Made by a program: the position numbers and the translations under genes
Assembly: GCF_001720165.1 (NCBI RefSeq)
Contig: NZ_MCRI01000019.1
Location: 1 to 47,966, forward strand
Direction: 5' to 3'
Length of the DNA stretch: 47,966 bases
Origin: Methylophaga muralis
GTDB lineage: Bacteria > Pseudomonadota > Gammaproteobacteria > Nitrosococcales > Methylophagaceae
Shown here: in pieces, positions 21,530 through 30,842 of the stretch
Layout: each line of letters starts with the position of its first letter
How positions within the stretch are numbered: the first letter of the stretch is position 1
Notes under the pieces: model-generated
Databases searched by the model: none
Told to the model about the DNA's origin: nothing
The model's input: only the letters and a program-made list of their open reading frames with translations

Positions 21530-21548
21530 CAACTAATTGCATTAGTTG
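21530..21548. repeat. Perfect 8-bp inverted repeat spanning the ftsK stop codon
   Basis: Two perfect 8-bp arms (21530-21537 and 21541-21548) are separated by three bases and include the ftsK stop. A second overlapping pairing of 7-bp arms (21520-21526 with 21535-21541) is possible. No T-run follows, so it is not a standard terminator. Confidence 0.6.
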
Positions 21549-23842
21549 CGTGGCGGTGGAGCCAATACTTCGCGACTACCATTAGTTTGCATCGCGGATA
21601 CCACACCAGCAGCCTCCATTGCTTCAACAATTCGAGCTGCACGGTTATAACCGATTTTCAACCGGCGCTGCACTCCGGAAACAGATGCACGGCGGCTTTC
21701 AGTGACAATTTGCACCGCTTGATCGTAAAGCGGATCGGTCTCACCATCACTGGCATCACCAACTCCGGCGCTTTCACCATCATCATCGTTATTATCCTGG
21801 GTAATTTCTTCCAGATAATTGGGCCCGCCTTGCGATTTCAGGAAGTTCACTACTGCATGCACTTCATGGTCATCCACAAAGGCACCATGCACACGTTCAG
21901 GCAAGCCGCTGCCGGGAGGTAGATACAACATATCGCCCTGCCCTAATAATTGCTCGGCGCCCATCTGATCCAGAATAGTCCTCGAATCGATTCTTGAAGA
22001 GACCTGAAACGCCATACGGGTCGGGATATTCGCTTTAATCAAGCCAGTAATAACATCCACCGAAGGTCTTTGGGTTGCCAGAATTAAATGAATACCGGCA
22101 GCACGAGCCTTTTGTGCCAAACGAGCAATCAGCTCTTCAACTTGCTTGCCAACGACCATCATCATATCGGCTAATTCGTCGATGATGACCACGATAAACG
22201 GTAAGGTGTCCAAAGTCGGGATCGGCTCACCGGGCAACACTTCTGCCATGGGGTCTGGAATCGGCTCACCACTATCGATAGCATCTTGCACTTTCTTGTT
22301 ATAACCAGCGATATTGCGCACGCCCAATGCGGCCATTAATGGATAACGTCTTTCCATTTCTGCAACACACCAACGCAAGGCATTGGCAGCCTCTTTCATA
22401 TCGGTCACCACAGGGGTCAGCAAATGCGGAATATCTTCGTAAATCGATAATTCCAACATTTTCGGATCAACCATGATCAGGCGAACGTCTTTAGGTGTAG
22501 CTTTGTATAACAGGCTCAAGATCATTGCGTTAACGGCAACGGATTTCCCAGAACCGGTAGTACCCGCCACTAATAAATGCGGCATTTTTTCGAGGTTAGC
22601 AACCACAGGTCTGCCAGCAATATCTTTACCCAAAGCCATAACCAAAGGTGATTTGCTGTTTTCGTAATCACTGCAAGCGAGAATTTCGCGTAATCGAACC
22701 ACTTCCCGAATTTCATTGGGGATTTCCAGGCCCACAAACGGCTTGCCCGGAATAATTTCAACAATACGTACACTGGTAATTGATAAGGCTCGGGCCAAAT
22801 CTTTGGCCAGACCACTGATGCGACTGACTTTAATGCCCGCTGCTGGTTGTAATTCAAAACGGGTGACGACTGGACCGGGCTGAACCTCAACTACCTGAAC
22901 TTCCACACCGAAATCTTTTAGTTTTAATTCCACAAGACGCGATAATGCTTCTAACACTTCTTCGCTATATCCCGTGGTGACTGCTTTTGGCATGTCCAAT
23001 AAAGACAAGGTTGGCATTCCTGGTGCATCAGGTGTTTCAAACAAGGGTTGCTGGCGTTCTTTTTCTTCACGCTTGCTAGGTTCTTTCACCACTATCTGGG
23101 GTTCAACGCGGACTTTAGGCTTACTTTGCATTTTTTCTTTCTGTGCGATAAAGCTTTCTTCGCGTTGCTGACGGGTGCGTCTAATTTGCAAATTACCCTG
23201 CAATTCACGGCTCCAGCGGGAAACATGGATTAACACCACCATCGCCATAGCACCCAACCGGTCAATCACCATTAACCAGGATAAACCGGTAAATAATGTT
23301 ACCCCGGTCAGCAATAACGCTAACAACAACAAACTGGTGCCTGAAGCACCAAAGACTGATTCAAATCCCTGACCAACTGATTGCCCAAGAACACCACCAG
23401 CACCTTCAGGTAAATATTTTGCATATTCAACTAAACTGAGGGATGACAAGCCACTGGCAGCAGCCAAAGCCATAATCAGCCCGACAGATTTTAATACCCA
23501 GAAATGCAACTCATCATCGCCATCGGCCCGCTTGCCCCAGCTGAATAACAGCCAGCCACTGAATCCCAACATGAGTGGTGCCAGATAAGCAGGTAAACCA
23601 AAAGCAAACAGCAAAGTATCTGCAAGCCATGCGCCGACAATACCACCCCGGTTAGCGATGAGATCATCCGTTCCGGTGGTTGACCAGCCAGGATCAGTAG
23701 GTTCGTAAGTGATTAAAGACAACAATAGATATGCCGCTAATGCCAGCGCCAGGATCAGTGCTGCTTCACGAAGTCTGAACCCGACTGCGCCAGCGGAGAC
23801 ATCTGGTTTATTTTTGTCGTTTGCCCGTGTCGCTTGTGCCAA
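21542..23842 (-). CDS. ftsK: DNA translocase FtsK
   Basis: A 766-residue septal DNA pump that clears the chromosome from the division site and activates XerCD at dif. Four hydrophobic helices lie within residues 25-205. A short charged linker (about 210-290) replaces the long Pro/Gln-rich linker of E. coli FtsK. The motor follows with Walker A GTTGSGKS (427-434), Walker B in [15 protein letters not shown] and [20 protein letters not shown]. The C-terminal winged-helix gamma domain (about 700-757) contains [19 protein letters not shown] and should read polar KOPS sites. The start is TTG (GGAA eight bases upstream); no better start precedes the first helix. Confidence 0.95.
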   Translation of the reverse strand: MAQATRANDKNKPDVSAGAVGFRLREAALILALALAAYLLLSLITYEPTDPGWSTTGTDDLIANRGGIVGAWLADTLLFAFGLPAYLAPLMLGFSGWLLFSWGKRADGDDELHFWVLKSVGLIMALAAASGLSSLSLVEYAKYLPEGAGGVLGQSVGQGFESVFGASGTSLLLLALLLTGVTLFTGLSWLMVIDRLGAMAMVVLIHVSRWSRELQGNLQIRRTRQQREESFIAQKEKMQSKPKVRVEPQIVVKEPSKREEKERQQPLFETPDAPGMPTLSLLDMPKAVTTGYSEEVLEALSRLVELKLKDFGVEVQVVEVQPGPVVTRFELQPAAGIKVSRISGLAKDLARALSITSVRIVEIIPGKPFVGLEIPNEIREVVRLREILACSDYENSKSPLVMALGKDIAGRPVVANLEKMPHLLVAGTTGSGKSVAVNAMILSLLYKATPKDVRLIMVDPKMLELSIYEDIPHLLTPVVTDMKEAANALRWCVAEMERRYPLMAALGVRNIAGYNKKVQDAIDSGEPIPDPMAEVLPGEPIPTLDTLPFIVVIIDELADMMMVVGKQVEELIARLAQKARAAGIHLILATQRPSVDVITGLIKANIPTRMAFQVSSRIDSRTILDQMGAEQLLGQGDMLYLPPGSGLPERVHGAFVDDHEVHAVVNFLKSQGGPNYLEEITQDNNDDDGESAGVGDASDGETDPLYDQAVQIVTESRRASVSGVQRRLKIGYNRAARIVEAMEAAGVVSAMQTNGSREVLAPPPRN

Positions 23843-23898
23843 TGTGATATTTCCAATGAAGCCAATTGATTAAACGCAGATTCTAACACAGGTTTTAG

Positions 23899-24915
<1,017 letters not shown>

Positions 24916-24923
24916 TAACTCAT

Positions 24924-24945
24924 AAGGCAGGGGCTCCCCTGCCTT
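24924..24945 (+). terminator. GC-rich hairpin after trxB, probable terminator
   Basis: A perfect 10-bp inverted repeat (24924-24933 with 24936-24945) sits 8 bases after the trxB stop. The downstream tract is only modestly T-rich (ATTTATT), so termination may be partial. It ends about 9 bases before the ribosome-binding site of the stress-protein gene. Confidence 0.65.
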
Positions 24946-24968
24946 ATTTATTCCAAGGAGAGACTTTA

Positions 24969-25418
24969 ATGGCCCTTTATCAACATATTCTGATTGCAGC
25001 GGATTTTTCCAACCATACGGATATGGTGATTCATCGTGCCAAAGCGTTGGCAGCCGCCAACAACAATACAAGGCTGAGCTTGTGTCATATCGTAGAGGAT
25101 TTCCCACTGACTGATTTTGCCTATGAACCGATGATCAGTGTTGATGCCGATATGCGTGATGCGCTACTCAATGCCGGTGAAAAACAACTATCTCTATTGG
25201 GAGAAAAATTCGGTATCGATACAGATAGCCAATGGATAGAGTTTGGTAGCCCGGGCCGTGATATCGTACGCATCGCCGAAGAAAATAATGTTGATCTAAT
25301 CGTCGTTGGTTCGCATGGTCGCAAGGGCATCAAAATGTTACTTGGTTCAACAGCTAATGCCATATTGCATCATGCCAGTTGTGATGTATTAGCCGTCAGG
25401 TTAAAGGACGAAAGTTAA
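24969..25418 (+). CDS. Universal stress protein, UspA family
   Basis: A 149-residue single Usp domain. The N-terminal strand HILIAADFS with the nucleotide-contacting Asp and the C-terminal loop GSHGRKGIKMLLGSTAN (the G-x2-G-x9-G-S/T pattern) indicate an ATP-binding subtype. AAGGAG lies eight bases before the ATG. Family members respond to starvation, redox and other stresses; the partner here is unknown. It follows trxB after a hairpin and may be partly co-transcribed with it. Confidence 0.92.
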   Translation: MALYQHILIAADFSNHTDMVIHRAKALAAANNNTRLSLCHIVEDFPLTDFAYEPMISVDADMRDALLNAGEKQLSLLGEKFGIDTDSQWIEFGSPGRDIVRIAEENNVDLIVVGSHGRKGIKMLLGSTANAILHHASCDVLAVRLKDES

Positions 25419-25523
25419 GCTGCAGATGGTATCTAATTGTTGTGGTTATAGTAGCCAGGATTATTGATTCATTTCATATCTGCCATATCTGAATAGATAT
25501 ATTTCATAAACTAAGGATATTTT

Positions 25524-26561
25524 GTGTCAACGTCCTCTTCATTTCCTCCCGTCTATACTGAAGCATTTCATCAGGCATCGGAAAACCTGCGTCGCACATT
25601 ACCGTTTATCAATCAGCACCAAACTCCTGTCAACCCGGTCAATTATGCCGTTTGGTATGAATATGTGGCGGGCAATAATCAACAATTAAAAAAAGCCATT
25701 GACACTCGTCTGCAAAAACAGCAGAAAATCACACCTGAACTGACCCAAAAGCTGTATGAAAAATATGTATTAATGGGCTTACCAGAAAAGCTTGAAGCCA
25801 CTAATAACGGGCTTAGACTGGTGGTCGACAACACGATGAATCAGATCAATAAGGTTGAATTGGCCGCTGGTGATTTTTCTGACGATCTGGCCATTCAGCA
25901 AACCAAACTGGAACAAACCGAAGACATCACAGAAATTAAAAGCGTTTTGTCAGAAATTCTGCAAAACACTCGTAAACTAGGTCAATCCAGCAGTGATTTG
26001 AAGCAGGAATTAGCAGTAACCACTCAAGAAATACTTCGATTGAGAGCTGAATTAGAGATCGTTAAACAACAGGCAAAAACCGACGGTTTAACCGGGTTAT
26101 TAAATCGTAGCTGCCTGAATAAAAAATTAACTGAGCTTTGTCATGAGGGCGAAAAGACTTTCACGCTAGGCTTATTTGATATTGATCATTTTAAGCAGGT
26201 CAACGATAAATTCGGTCATTTGCTTGGTGATCGAGTCTTGCAATATTTTGCCAGTCTGTTGAAAAAACACTGTCACAACCAATCGCATATAGCAGCGCGT
26301 TTTGGTGGCGAGGAGATGGCAGTCATCTTTATCGACACCCCAGCCCACCAAGCATTAGAAATTGCAGACATAATTCGCCAACAGCTTGCCAGCAGTAATC
26401 TAAAGAAAAAAGACAGTGATGAAACAATAGGTACAGTTACGGTTTCTGTTGGTCTAAGCCAATACCAGCCTGGTGACACCACATTGAATATTATTGAACG
26501 TGCCGATGTTGCTTTGTATGAATCAAAAGCTGCAGGCAGAAATTGCATTACGCTACGTTAA
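25524..26561 (+). CDS. Diguanylate cyclase, GGDEF domain with GGEEM signature
   Basis: A 345-residue soluble protein. An N-terminal helical domain (1-100) contains PVNPVNYAVWYEYV. A coiled-coil segment (about 105-185) leads to a C-terminal GGDEF domain (185-345) with DGLTGLLNR, the metal-binding FDIDHFKQVND and the signature GGEEM (261-265). The final Phe of GG(D/E)EF is Met; the catalytic Glu residues are kept, so cyclic-di-GMP synthesis remains plausible. The allosteric RxxD I-site five residues upstream is missing (QSHI), so product feedback is not expected. The start is GTG with TAAGGA six bases upstream. No transmembrane helix is seen. The architecture recalls the DgcP type of Pseudomonas. 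Confidence 0.88.
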   Translation: MSTSSSFPPVYTEAFHQASENLRRTLPFINQHQTPVNPVNYAVWYEYVAGNNQQLKKAIDTRLQKQQKITPELTQKLYEKYVLMGLPEKLEATNNGLRLVVDNTMNQINKVELAAGDFSDDLAIQQTKLEQTEDITEIKSVLSEILQNTRKLGQSSSDLKQELAVTTQEILRLRAELEIVKQQAKTDGLTGLLNRSCLNKKLTELCHEGEKTFTLGLFDIDHFKQVNDKFGHLLGDRVLQYFASLLKKHCHNQSHIAARFGGEEMAVIFIDTPAHQALEIADIIRQQLASSNLKKKDSDETIGTVTVSVGLSQYQPGDTTLNIIERADVALYESKAAGRNCITLR

Positions 26562-26837
26562 TCAGAACTTATAAAACTGACTGTTAAGATAATCTACTAC
26601 TTGTTTTTGCTGTGCCGGTGTCCAATTGACATCAGCAGCAATCGCACAATTCGCCACGCGTTTTTCCAAGCCATCCAACGTTTTTACCCCCCGATCTGCA
26701 CGAGAATAAATCGAATTCGGCTGACCACCGGTTAAAGAAGCGTGACATTGCATACAATTGGCATCATGCAATTGTTTTCCCTGTGCCAGCGACGTAGCGC
26801 TGACACTAAGGAAAAGCATGGCCAATAAATAACGCAT
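26562..26837 (-). CDS. Small periplasmic monohaem cytochrome c
   Basis: A 91-residue protein with a signal peptide (cleaved near SLA, residue 18) and one haem-binding CMQCH (Cys28, Cys31, His32). The C-terminal helix PAQQKQVVDYLNSQFYKF fits class I cytochromes. No methionine follows the haem motif, so the usual Met distal ligand is absent; a second cysteine (Cys64) is present. ATG at 26837 is preferred to a TTG one codon upstream. It begins three bases after the M48 peptidase stop and is probably co-transcribed with it. Redox partner unknown. Confidence 0.82.
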   Translation of the reverse strand: MRYLLAMLFLSVSATSLAQGKQLHDANCMQCHASLTGGQPNSIYSRADRGVKTLDGLEKRVANCAIAADVNWTPAQQKQVVDYLNSQFYKF

Positions 26838-26840
26838 CAA

Positions 26841-28088
26841 TCAGACAACCGCTCGTGTTTGCAGTGCAGCAATTCGTAGCGATGCCGGTGGATGTGAGTC
26901 ATAAATAGCTGAAACCAGTGGATCCGGTGTCAGCGTGCTGGCATTTTCTTTGTATAAAGCGACCAGCGCAGTAATCAAATCATCCGCATTGGAAACCGAC
27001 GCCGCATACGCATCTGCTTCAAATTCATATTTGCGTGACATGGAAGTCATCAATGGATGCAGAAAGAAACTGAATACCGGAATAACCAGCATAAACAGAA
27101 TCAGTGCAATCGCATTGTTTTGTGTGTCCACCCCAAGGCCAGTGTAGAACCAGGTTTGTGTTGATGCCCAACCAAGCAGTGCCAGCCCAATCAAACTCAA
27201 TACCGCCATCATCATCATATTTTTAATAACATGTTTACGACGAAAATGTCCCAGTTCATGGGCCAATACCGCTTCAATCTGATCTTCATTCAAGGTATTG
27301 AGCAAAGTATCAAAAAATACGATGCGTTTGTTATTTCCTAAACCGGTGAAATAAGCATTTCCGTGTCCACTGCGACGTGATCCATCCATCACATAAATGC
27401 CCTGGCTTTTGAAACCACAACGTTGCAACAGGTTTTCCACTTTTTGTTTCAGATCGGCATCATCTAATGGGGTGAATTTGTTAAACAGTGGCGCAATAAA
27501 GGCCGGATATGCCCACATCATAACGACGGCAAAGCCCATCCAGGCTGCCCAAAGGTATAACCACCAGAATTCTCCAGTACTATTCATCAGCCATAAGGTT
27601 ACCCAAGCAATCGGCGCGCCCAACACCAGCATCAACAGTAACTGCTTGGCAAAATCGCCCATAAACAAAACTGGTGTATTACGGTTAAAACCGAATTTTT
27701 CTTCCATCACAAAGGTGCGATACCAGGACAATGGCAATTCGAGTAAAGAACCAATCACCAGAAAACTCAGAATCAAAACCACTCCGGTTGTCATGGCTGA
27801 CCAGCCCAGACTTTCCCATGCACCAGACAAAAGCGCCAAACCACCGCCCAACGTCCAAAGGATTAAGACAATTGCACCAAACCAGCTTTCGCGACGCATT
27901 TGAACGCCTTTGGCCACCGTATAATCAGCAGCCTTTTGGTGTGCGGCTAAACCAATCTGCTCACGAAATGCGGCAGGCACTTCATCGCGATTCGCCAGTA
28001 CATGGCGACGTTGACGCAATGACAACCAGATCTCAATCCCCGTCATCAGGGCCAACGCAATTAAAAATATCCAGCTAAATTCGTTCAT
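26841..28088 (-). CDS. M48 family membrane zinc metalloprotease (Ste24-like)
   Basis: A 415-residue integral membrane protease. An N-terminal helix, then several helices between residues 70 and 195, precede the catalytic HELGH (277-281) inside a helix-flanked segment. The third zinc ligand is the Glu in KYEFEADAYA. The segment SGHGNAYFTGLGNNKRIVFFD is typical of Ste24/CAAX-protease-1 homologues rather than HtpX. Bacterial members likely act in membrane-protein quality control; prenylated substrates are not expected. There is little visible ribosome-binding sequence. It is divergent from orn. Confidence 0.9.
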   Translation of the reverse strand: MNEFSWIFLIALALMTGIEIWLSLRQRRHVLANRDEVPAAFREQIGLAAHQKAADYTVAKGVQMRRESWFGAIVLILWTLGGGLALLSGAWESLGWSAMTTGVVLILSFLVIGSLLELPLSWYRTFVMEEKFGFNRNTPVLFMGDFAKQLLLMLVLGAPIAWVTLWLMNSTGEFWWLYLWAAWMGFAVVMMWAYPAFIAPLFNKFTPLDDADLKQKVENLLQRCGFKSQGIYVMDGSRRSGHGNAYFTGLGNNKRIVFFDTLLNTLNEDQIEAVLAHELGHFRRKHVIKNMMMMAVLSLIGLALLGWASTQTWFYTGLGVDTQNNAIALILFMLVIPVFSFFLHPLMTSMSRKYEFEADAYAASVSNADDLITALVALYKENASTLTPDPLVSAIYDSHPPASLRIAALQTRAVV

Positions 28089-28197
28089 AATTTTTTAAAC
28101 CAGTTAGAATCGTATAAGGTGTCGTGTACATTAGCCTTTGATACAATCAATGGCAACATAGTTCACCTAAATCTGTAGTAATAAAAAGACGGAGCCC

Positions 28198-28749
28198 ATG
28201 GCCAAAAGCAAACATAACCTGATCTGGATTGACCTGGAAATGACCGGTCTCGATACCAACAACGACTATATTATCGAAATCGCCACCATTGTCACTGACA
28301 GCGAACTGAACATTTTGGCAGAAGGCCCAATTATCGCAATTCATCAACCTGACAGCATTCTGGCCGGTATGGATGAATGGAATACCAAACAACACGGTGG
28401 CTCTGGACTAGCTGAGCGGGTTCGCAACAGTTTAGTTACAGTTGAACAGGCTGAACAAGAAACGTTGGAATTTCTAAAAAAATACGTACCTGCCGGCATA
28501 TCCCCCATGTGTGGCAACAGTATTTGTCAGGATCGCCGCTTTATGGCGCGGTTGATGCCGGAACTGGAAGCCTATTTCCATTACCGTAATCTTGACGTCA
28601 GCAGCTTCAAGGAAATCGCGCGGCGCTGGGCACCCAAAGTCGAAAAATCCTTCAAGAAAAAATCGTCACATCTGGCGATGGATGATATCAAAGACTCTAT
28701 TCGCGAACTGCAGCACTATCGCGAGCATATGATTAAAGTGCCTGAGTAA
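28198..28749 (+). CDS. orn: Oligoribonuclease
   Basis: A 183-residue DEDDh 3'-5' exoribonuclease that degrades two- to five-nucleotide RNAs, including pGpG from cyclic-di-GMP turnover. The catalytic Asp/Glu lie in [10 protein letters not shown], followed by [11 protein letters not shown] and the C-terminal [11 protein letters not shown] with the His-x4-Asp pair. Length is standard. A GGAG just before the ATG supports the start. It could end cyclic-di-GMP turnover begun by the nearby diguanylate cyclase, though Orn is a housekeeping enzyme in any case. Confidence 0.97.
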   Translation: MAKSKHNLIWIDLEMTGLDTNNDYIIEIATIVTDSELNILAEGPIIAIHQPDSILAGMDEWNTKQHGGSGLAERVRNSLVTVEQAEQETLEFLKKYVPAGISPMCGNSICQDRRFMARLMPELEAYFHYRNLDVSSFKEIARRWAPKVEKSFKKKSSHLAMDDIKDSIRELQHYREHMIKVPE

Positions 28750-28834
28750 AGTCACGATTTATAACAAATTCAATTCACGGTAATTTCACGACAACCGCAG
28801 GATGATCATTACACTCAATTAAATTGTGATTGTA

Positions 28835-28987
28835 ATGGCGCATCTCAAACCACACTTACCGTCAAAGCAGTGCCTTATCTGCAACCGTCCGTTTAGCTGG
28901 CGAAAAAAATGGCGTGAGTGTTGGGAGCAGGTTTTATATTGTTCCGAGAGATGCCGTCGTCAGCGTAAGCAGGTCAATCGCATATGA
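28835..28987 (+). CDS. DUF2256 small zinc-ribbon-like protein
   Basis: A 50-residue basic protein with four spaced cysteines: CLIC and, later, YCSERC, around the family core [18 protein letters not shown]. This matches the DUF2256 pattern (C-x2-C ... R-K-x-W ... W-x2-V-x-Y-C-S-x2-C-R). A fifth Cys lies in REC. It shares an ATGA overlap with the exonuclease gene. DUF2256 genes commonly lie beside photolyase/cryptochrome genes, as here; a nucleic-acid-binding role is only an inference. It is too short for many gene callers. Confidence 0.88.
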   Translation: MAHLKPHLPSKQCLICNRPFSWRKKWRECWEQVLYCSERCRRQRKQVNRI

Positions 28988-30432
28988 AACCCTTATCTGG
29001 GTTCCCGGAAAAAATGATATTGCTCGATTGTGAGACCACGGGTGGTAATGCCATTCGTGATCGTCTCACCGAAATTGCTCTGATCGAAATCACTGATGGG
29101 GTTGAAACTGACCGCTGGCAGACATTGATTAATCCGGGCATCAGTATTCCACCATGGATCAGCAAATTAACCGGTATTACCGATTCAATGGTGGCAAACC
29201 AACCGTCGTTTGCCGATATTGCTGAAGAATTGCAGCAACGTCTAGCTGACAAAGTCTTTGTTGCCCATCATGTGCGCTTTGATTATGGTTTTATCCGCGA
29301 ATCGTTTCGTCGCATTGGCATTACCTTTTCTGCCAAAACACTATGTTCAGTCAAAATCAGTCGGTTGTTATACCCTGAGCAACGTCGTCACGGTATTGAT
29401 GCGATTGTTGCCCGGCTGGGCCTGACCGTTAATCAACGGCATCGGGCAATGGATGATGCTCAGGTTATTCTTGAATTATTCCAACAGACCCAACACGATT
29501 TTGATGAATCCACTATCCAGCAAGCCTGTAAGCAATTATCACAACAAACCCGAGTGCCCAGTCATCTGGATATTGCTGAAATCAACAAATTGCCCGAACG
29601 TCCCGGCATCTATCAGTTTTTTGATGAACATGGCGCGCTGTTATATATCGGTAAATCCGTCAATATCAAACAACGTGTGCTCAGTCATTTTGTACAGAAT
29701 GGCAAACTACGTAACACCGAAATGCAGCAACAGCTGCAGCATATTGATTTTATCGAAACCCCTTCCGATTTTGGTGCCCAACTACTGGAAAACCAGTTAA
29801 TCAAAAGCAAAACGCCACGCTATAACCGGCGTCAGACCAAAACCAAGCGACTGTATCAAATCGCTTTAACGGTCAATGATAAGGGTTACCACCGCACCAC
29901 GATTGAAATGGCCGATTTAAATCAGCCACCCGATATCAGTCAGCGTTATGGATTGTTTCGTAGTCAGAAACAGGCGGAAAAAAAACTGCTCGATCTAATT
30001 AATGAACATCAGCTGTGTCAGAAACTTTGTGGCCTGGAAAAAACTAAAAACGGCTGTTTTGGTTTTCAGTTAAAAAAATGTCTGGGTGCCTGCTGCGGTG
30101 AAGAACCGGCAATACGGTACAACCTGCGATTGCAAACTGCGTTATCGGGTATTAAAAATCAGGCCTGGCCATGGCCAGGCCCGATAGTCATTACTGAACT
30201 ACCGGCAGATGGCGATTATGAGGCAGCGCATTTTCATCTGGTCGATCAATGGCTTTATCTCGGCATCGTAAAAAACCAACACGATGCCTTTGAACGATTA
30301 CAGCAGCAATATGCTGAACCACAATATTTTGATCTGGATGCCTACAAAATCCAGCTACGCTTTTTGTTAAAACTTCGCCCTAAACAGTTATTGATTGAAA
30401 GCTTACGTTTACCTGCAGAGGAGGCTTCATGA
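28984..30432 (+). CDS. Fused DEDDh exonuclease and GIY-YIG (UvrC/Cho-like) nuclease
   Basis: A 482-residue two-nuclease fusion. Residues 10-168 form a DnaQ-like 3'-5' exonuclease with DEDDh residues Asp15, Glu17 (DCETTG), Asp100, His153 and Asp158. Residues 203-285 form a GIY-YIG domain with GIY (208-210), YIG (221-223), Arg231 and the metal-binding Glu269 in LLENQLI. A cysteine cluster (Cys345, 349, 358, 366, 370, 371) resembles the C-rich region after the nuclease domain of UvrC/Cho proteins. Similar fusions exist, for example in mycobacteria. ATGA overlaps at both ends place it in the photolyase cluster, consistent with UV-damage processing. No UvrB-binding UVR motif or C-terminal UvrC endonuclease half is evident. 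Confidence 0.9.
   Translation: MKPLSGFPEKMILLDCETTGGNAIRDRLTEIALIEITDGVETDRWQTLINPGISIPPWISKLTGITDSMVANQPSFADIAEELQQRLADKVFVAHHVRFDYGFIRESFRRIGITFSAKTLCSVKISRLLYPEQRRHGIDAIVARLGLTVNQRHRAMDDAQVILELFQQTQHDFDESTIQQACKQLSQQTRVPSHLDIAEINKLPERPGIYQFFDEHGALLYIGKSVNIKQRVLSHFVQNGKLRNTEMQQQLQHIDFIETPSDFGAQLLENQLIKSKTPRYNRRQTKTKRLYQIALTVNDKGYHRTTIEMADLNQPPDISQRYGLFRSQKQAEKKLLDLINEHQLCQKLCGLEKTKNGCFGFQLKKCLGACCGEEPAIRYNLRLQTALSGIKNQAWPWPGPIVITELPADGDYEAAHFHLVDQWLYLGIVKNQHDAFERLQQQYAEPQYFDLDAYKIQLRFLLKLRPKQLLIESLRLPAEEAS
30162..30181. repeat. Perfect 20-bp palindrome within the nuclease-fusion gene
   Basis: Bases 30162-30181 read identically on both strands and are made almost wholly of GGCC and TGGCCA units. 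They encode part of QAWPWPGP near residue 395. It could form a hairpin in the mRNA with a minimal loop, or be chance. Confidence 0.7.
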
Positions 30433-30842
30433 TCTCCAATAGTCACCGAGTTTTAGGTTATGCCGGACTGCTGCCTTTTTTAGGATTAGCGATTATGAGC
30501 TGGCTGGGTTATTTGTATGCTATCGACTGGTTGCTCAGTTATGCGGCATTAATTTTCAGCTTTCTGGGTGGTCTGCTCTGGTATGTAAGTAGCGTTGAAA
30601 AGCTTCCACGACATGTAGTGATTGTCAGTGTCTCCACCATGTTATGGGCCTGGTGCTGGTTATTATCCCCGACACATTACTGGCTATGGCTGGCTGCTTT
30701 ATCATTTATTGGCTTGCACTTATATGAACGGCAGCAACTCAGCGAAATCTACTCTGCCGAGTTGATGCGCTTGCGGGGTCATCTATCTTATGGCGCTGCC
30801 TTTTTATTGTGGCTGGCGGCACTTTCGACATTAAATGCCTAA
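30429..30842 (+). CDS. DUF3429 membrane protein
   Basis: A 137-residue hydrophobic protein with about four to five transmembrane helices. The opening RVLGYAGLLPFLGLA and the later FLGGLLWY fit DUF3429. Function is unknown. It overlaps the nuclease gene by four bases and the next photolyase gene by eight, so it belongs to the same translationally coupled cluster. Association of DUF3429 genes with photolyase genes is common in marine gammaproteobacteria as far as I recall. Confidence 0.8.
   Translation: MISNSHRVLGYAGLLPFLGLAIMSWLGYLYAIDWLLSYAALIFSFLGGLLWYVSSVEKLPRHVVIVSVSTMLWAWCWLLSPTHYWLWLAALSFIGLHLYERQQLSEIYSAELMRLRGHLSYGAAFLLWLAALSTLNA

Noticed and set aside
25440-25523. Repeated CATATCTG words before the diguanylate cyclase as a regulatory repeat
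   Set aside because: The repeats are short, irregular and in AT-rich sequence; no symmetric site or promoter pair could be defined.
27397-28078. Long plus-strand ORFs opposite the M48 protease gene
   Set aside because: The minus strand encodes a complete M48 protease with its zinc motif; the opposing frames show no motif or ribosome-binding site.
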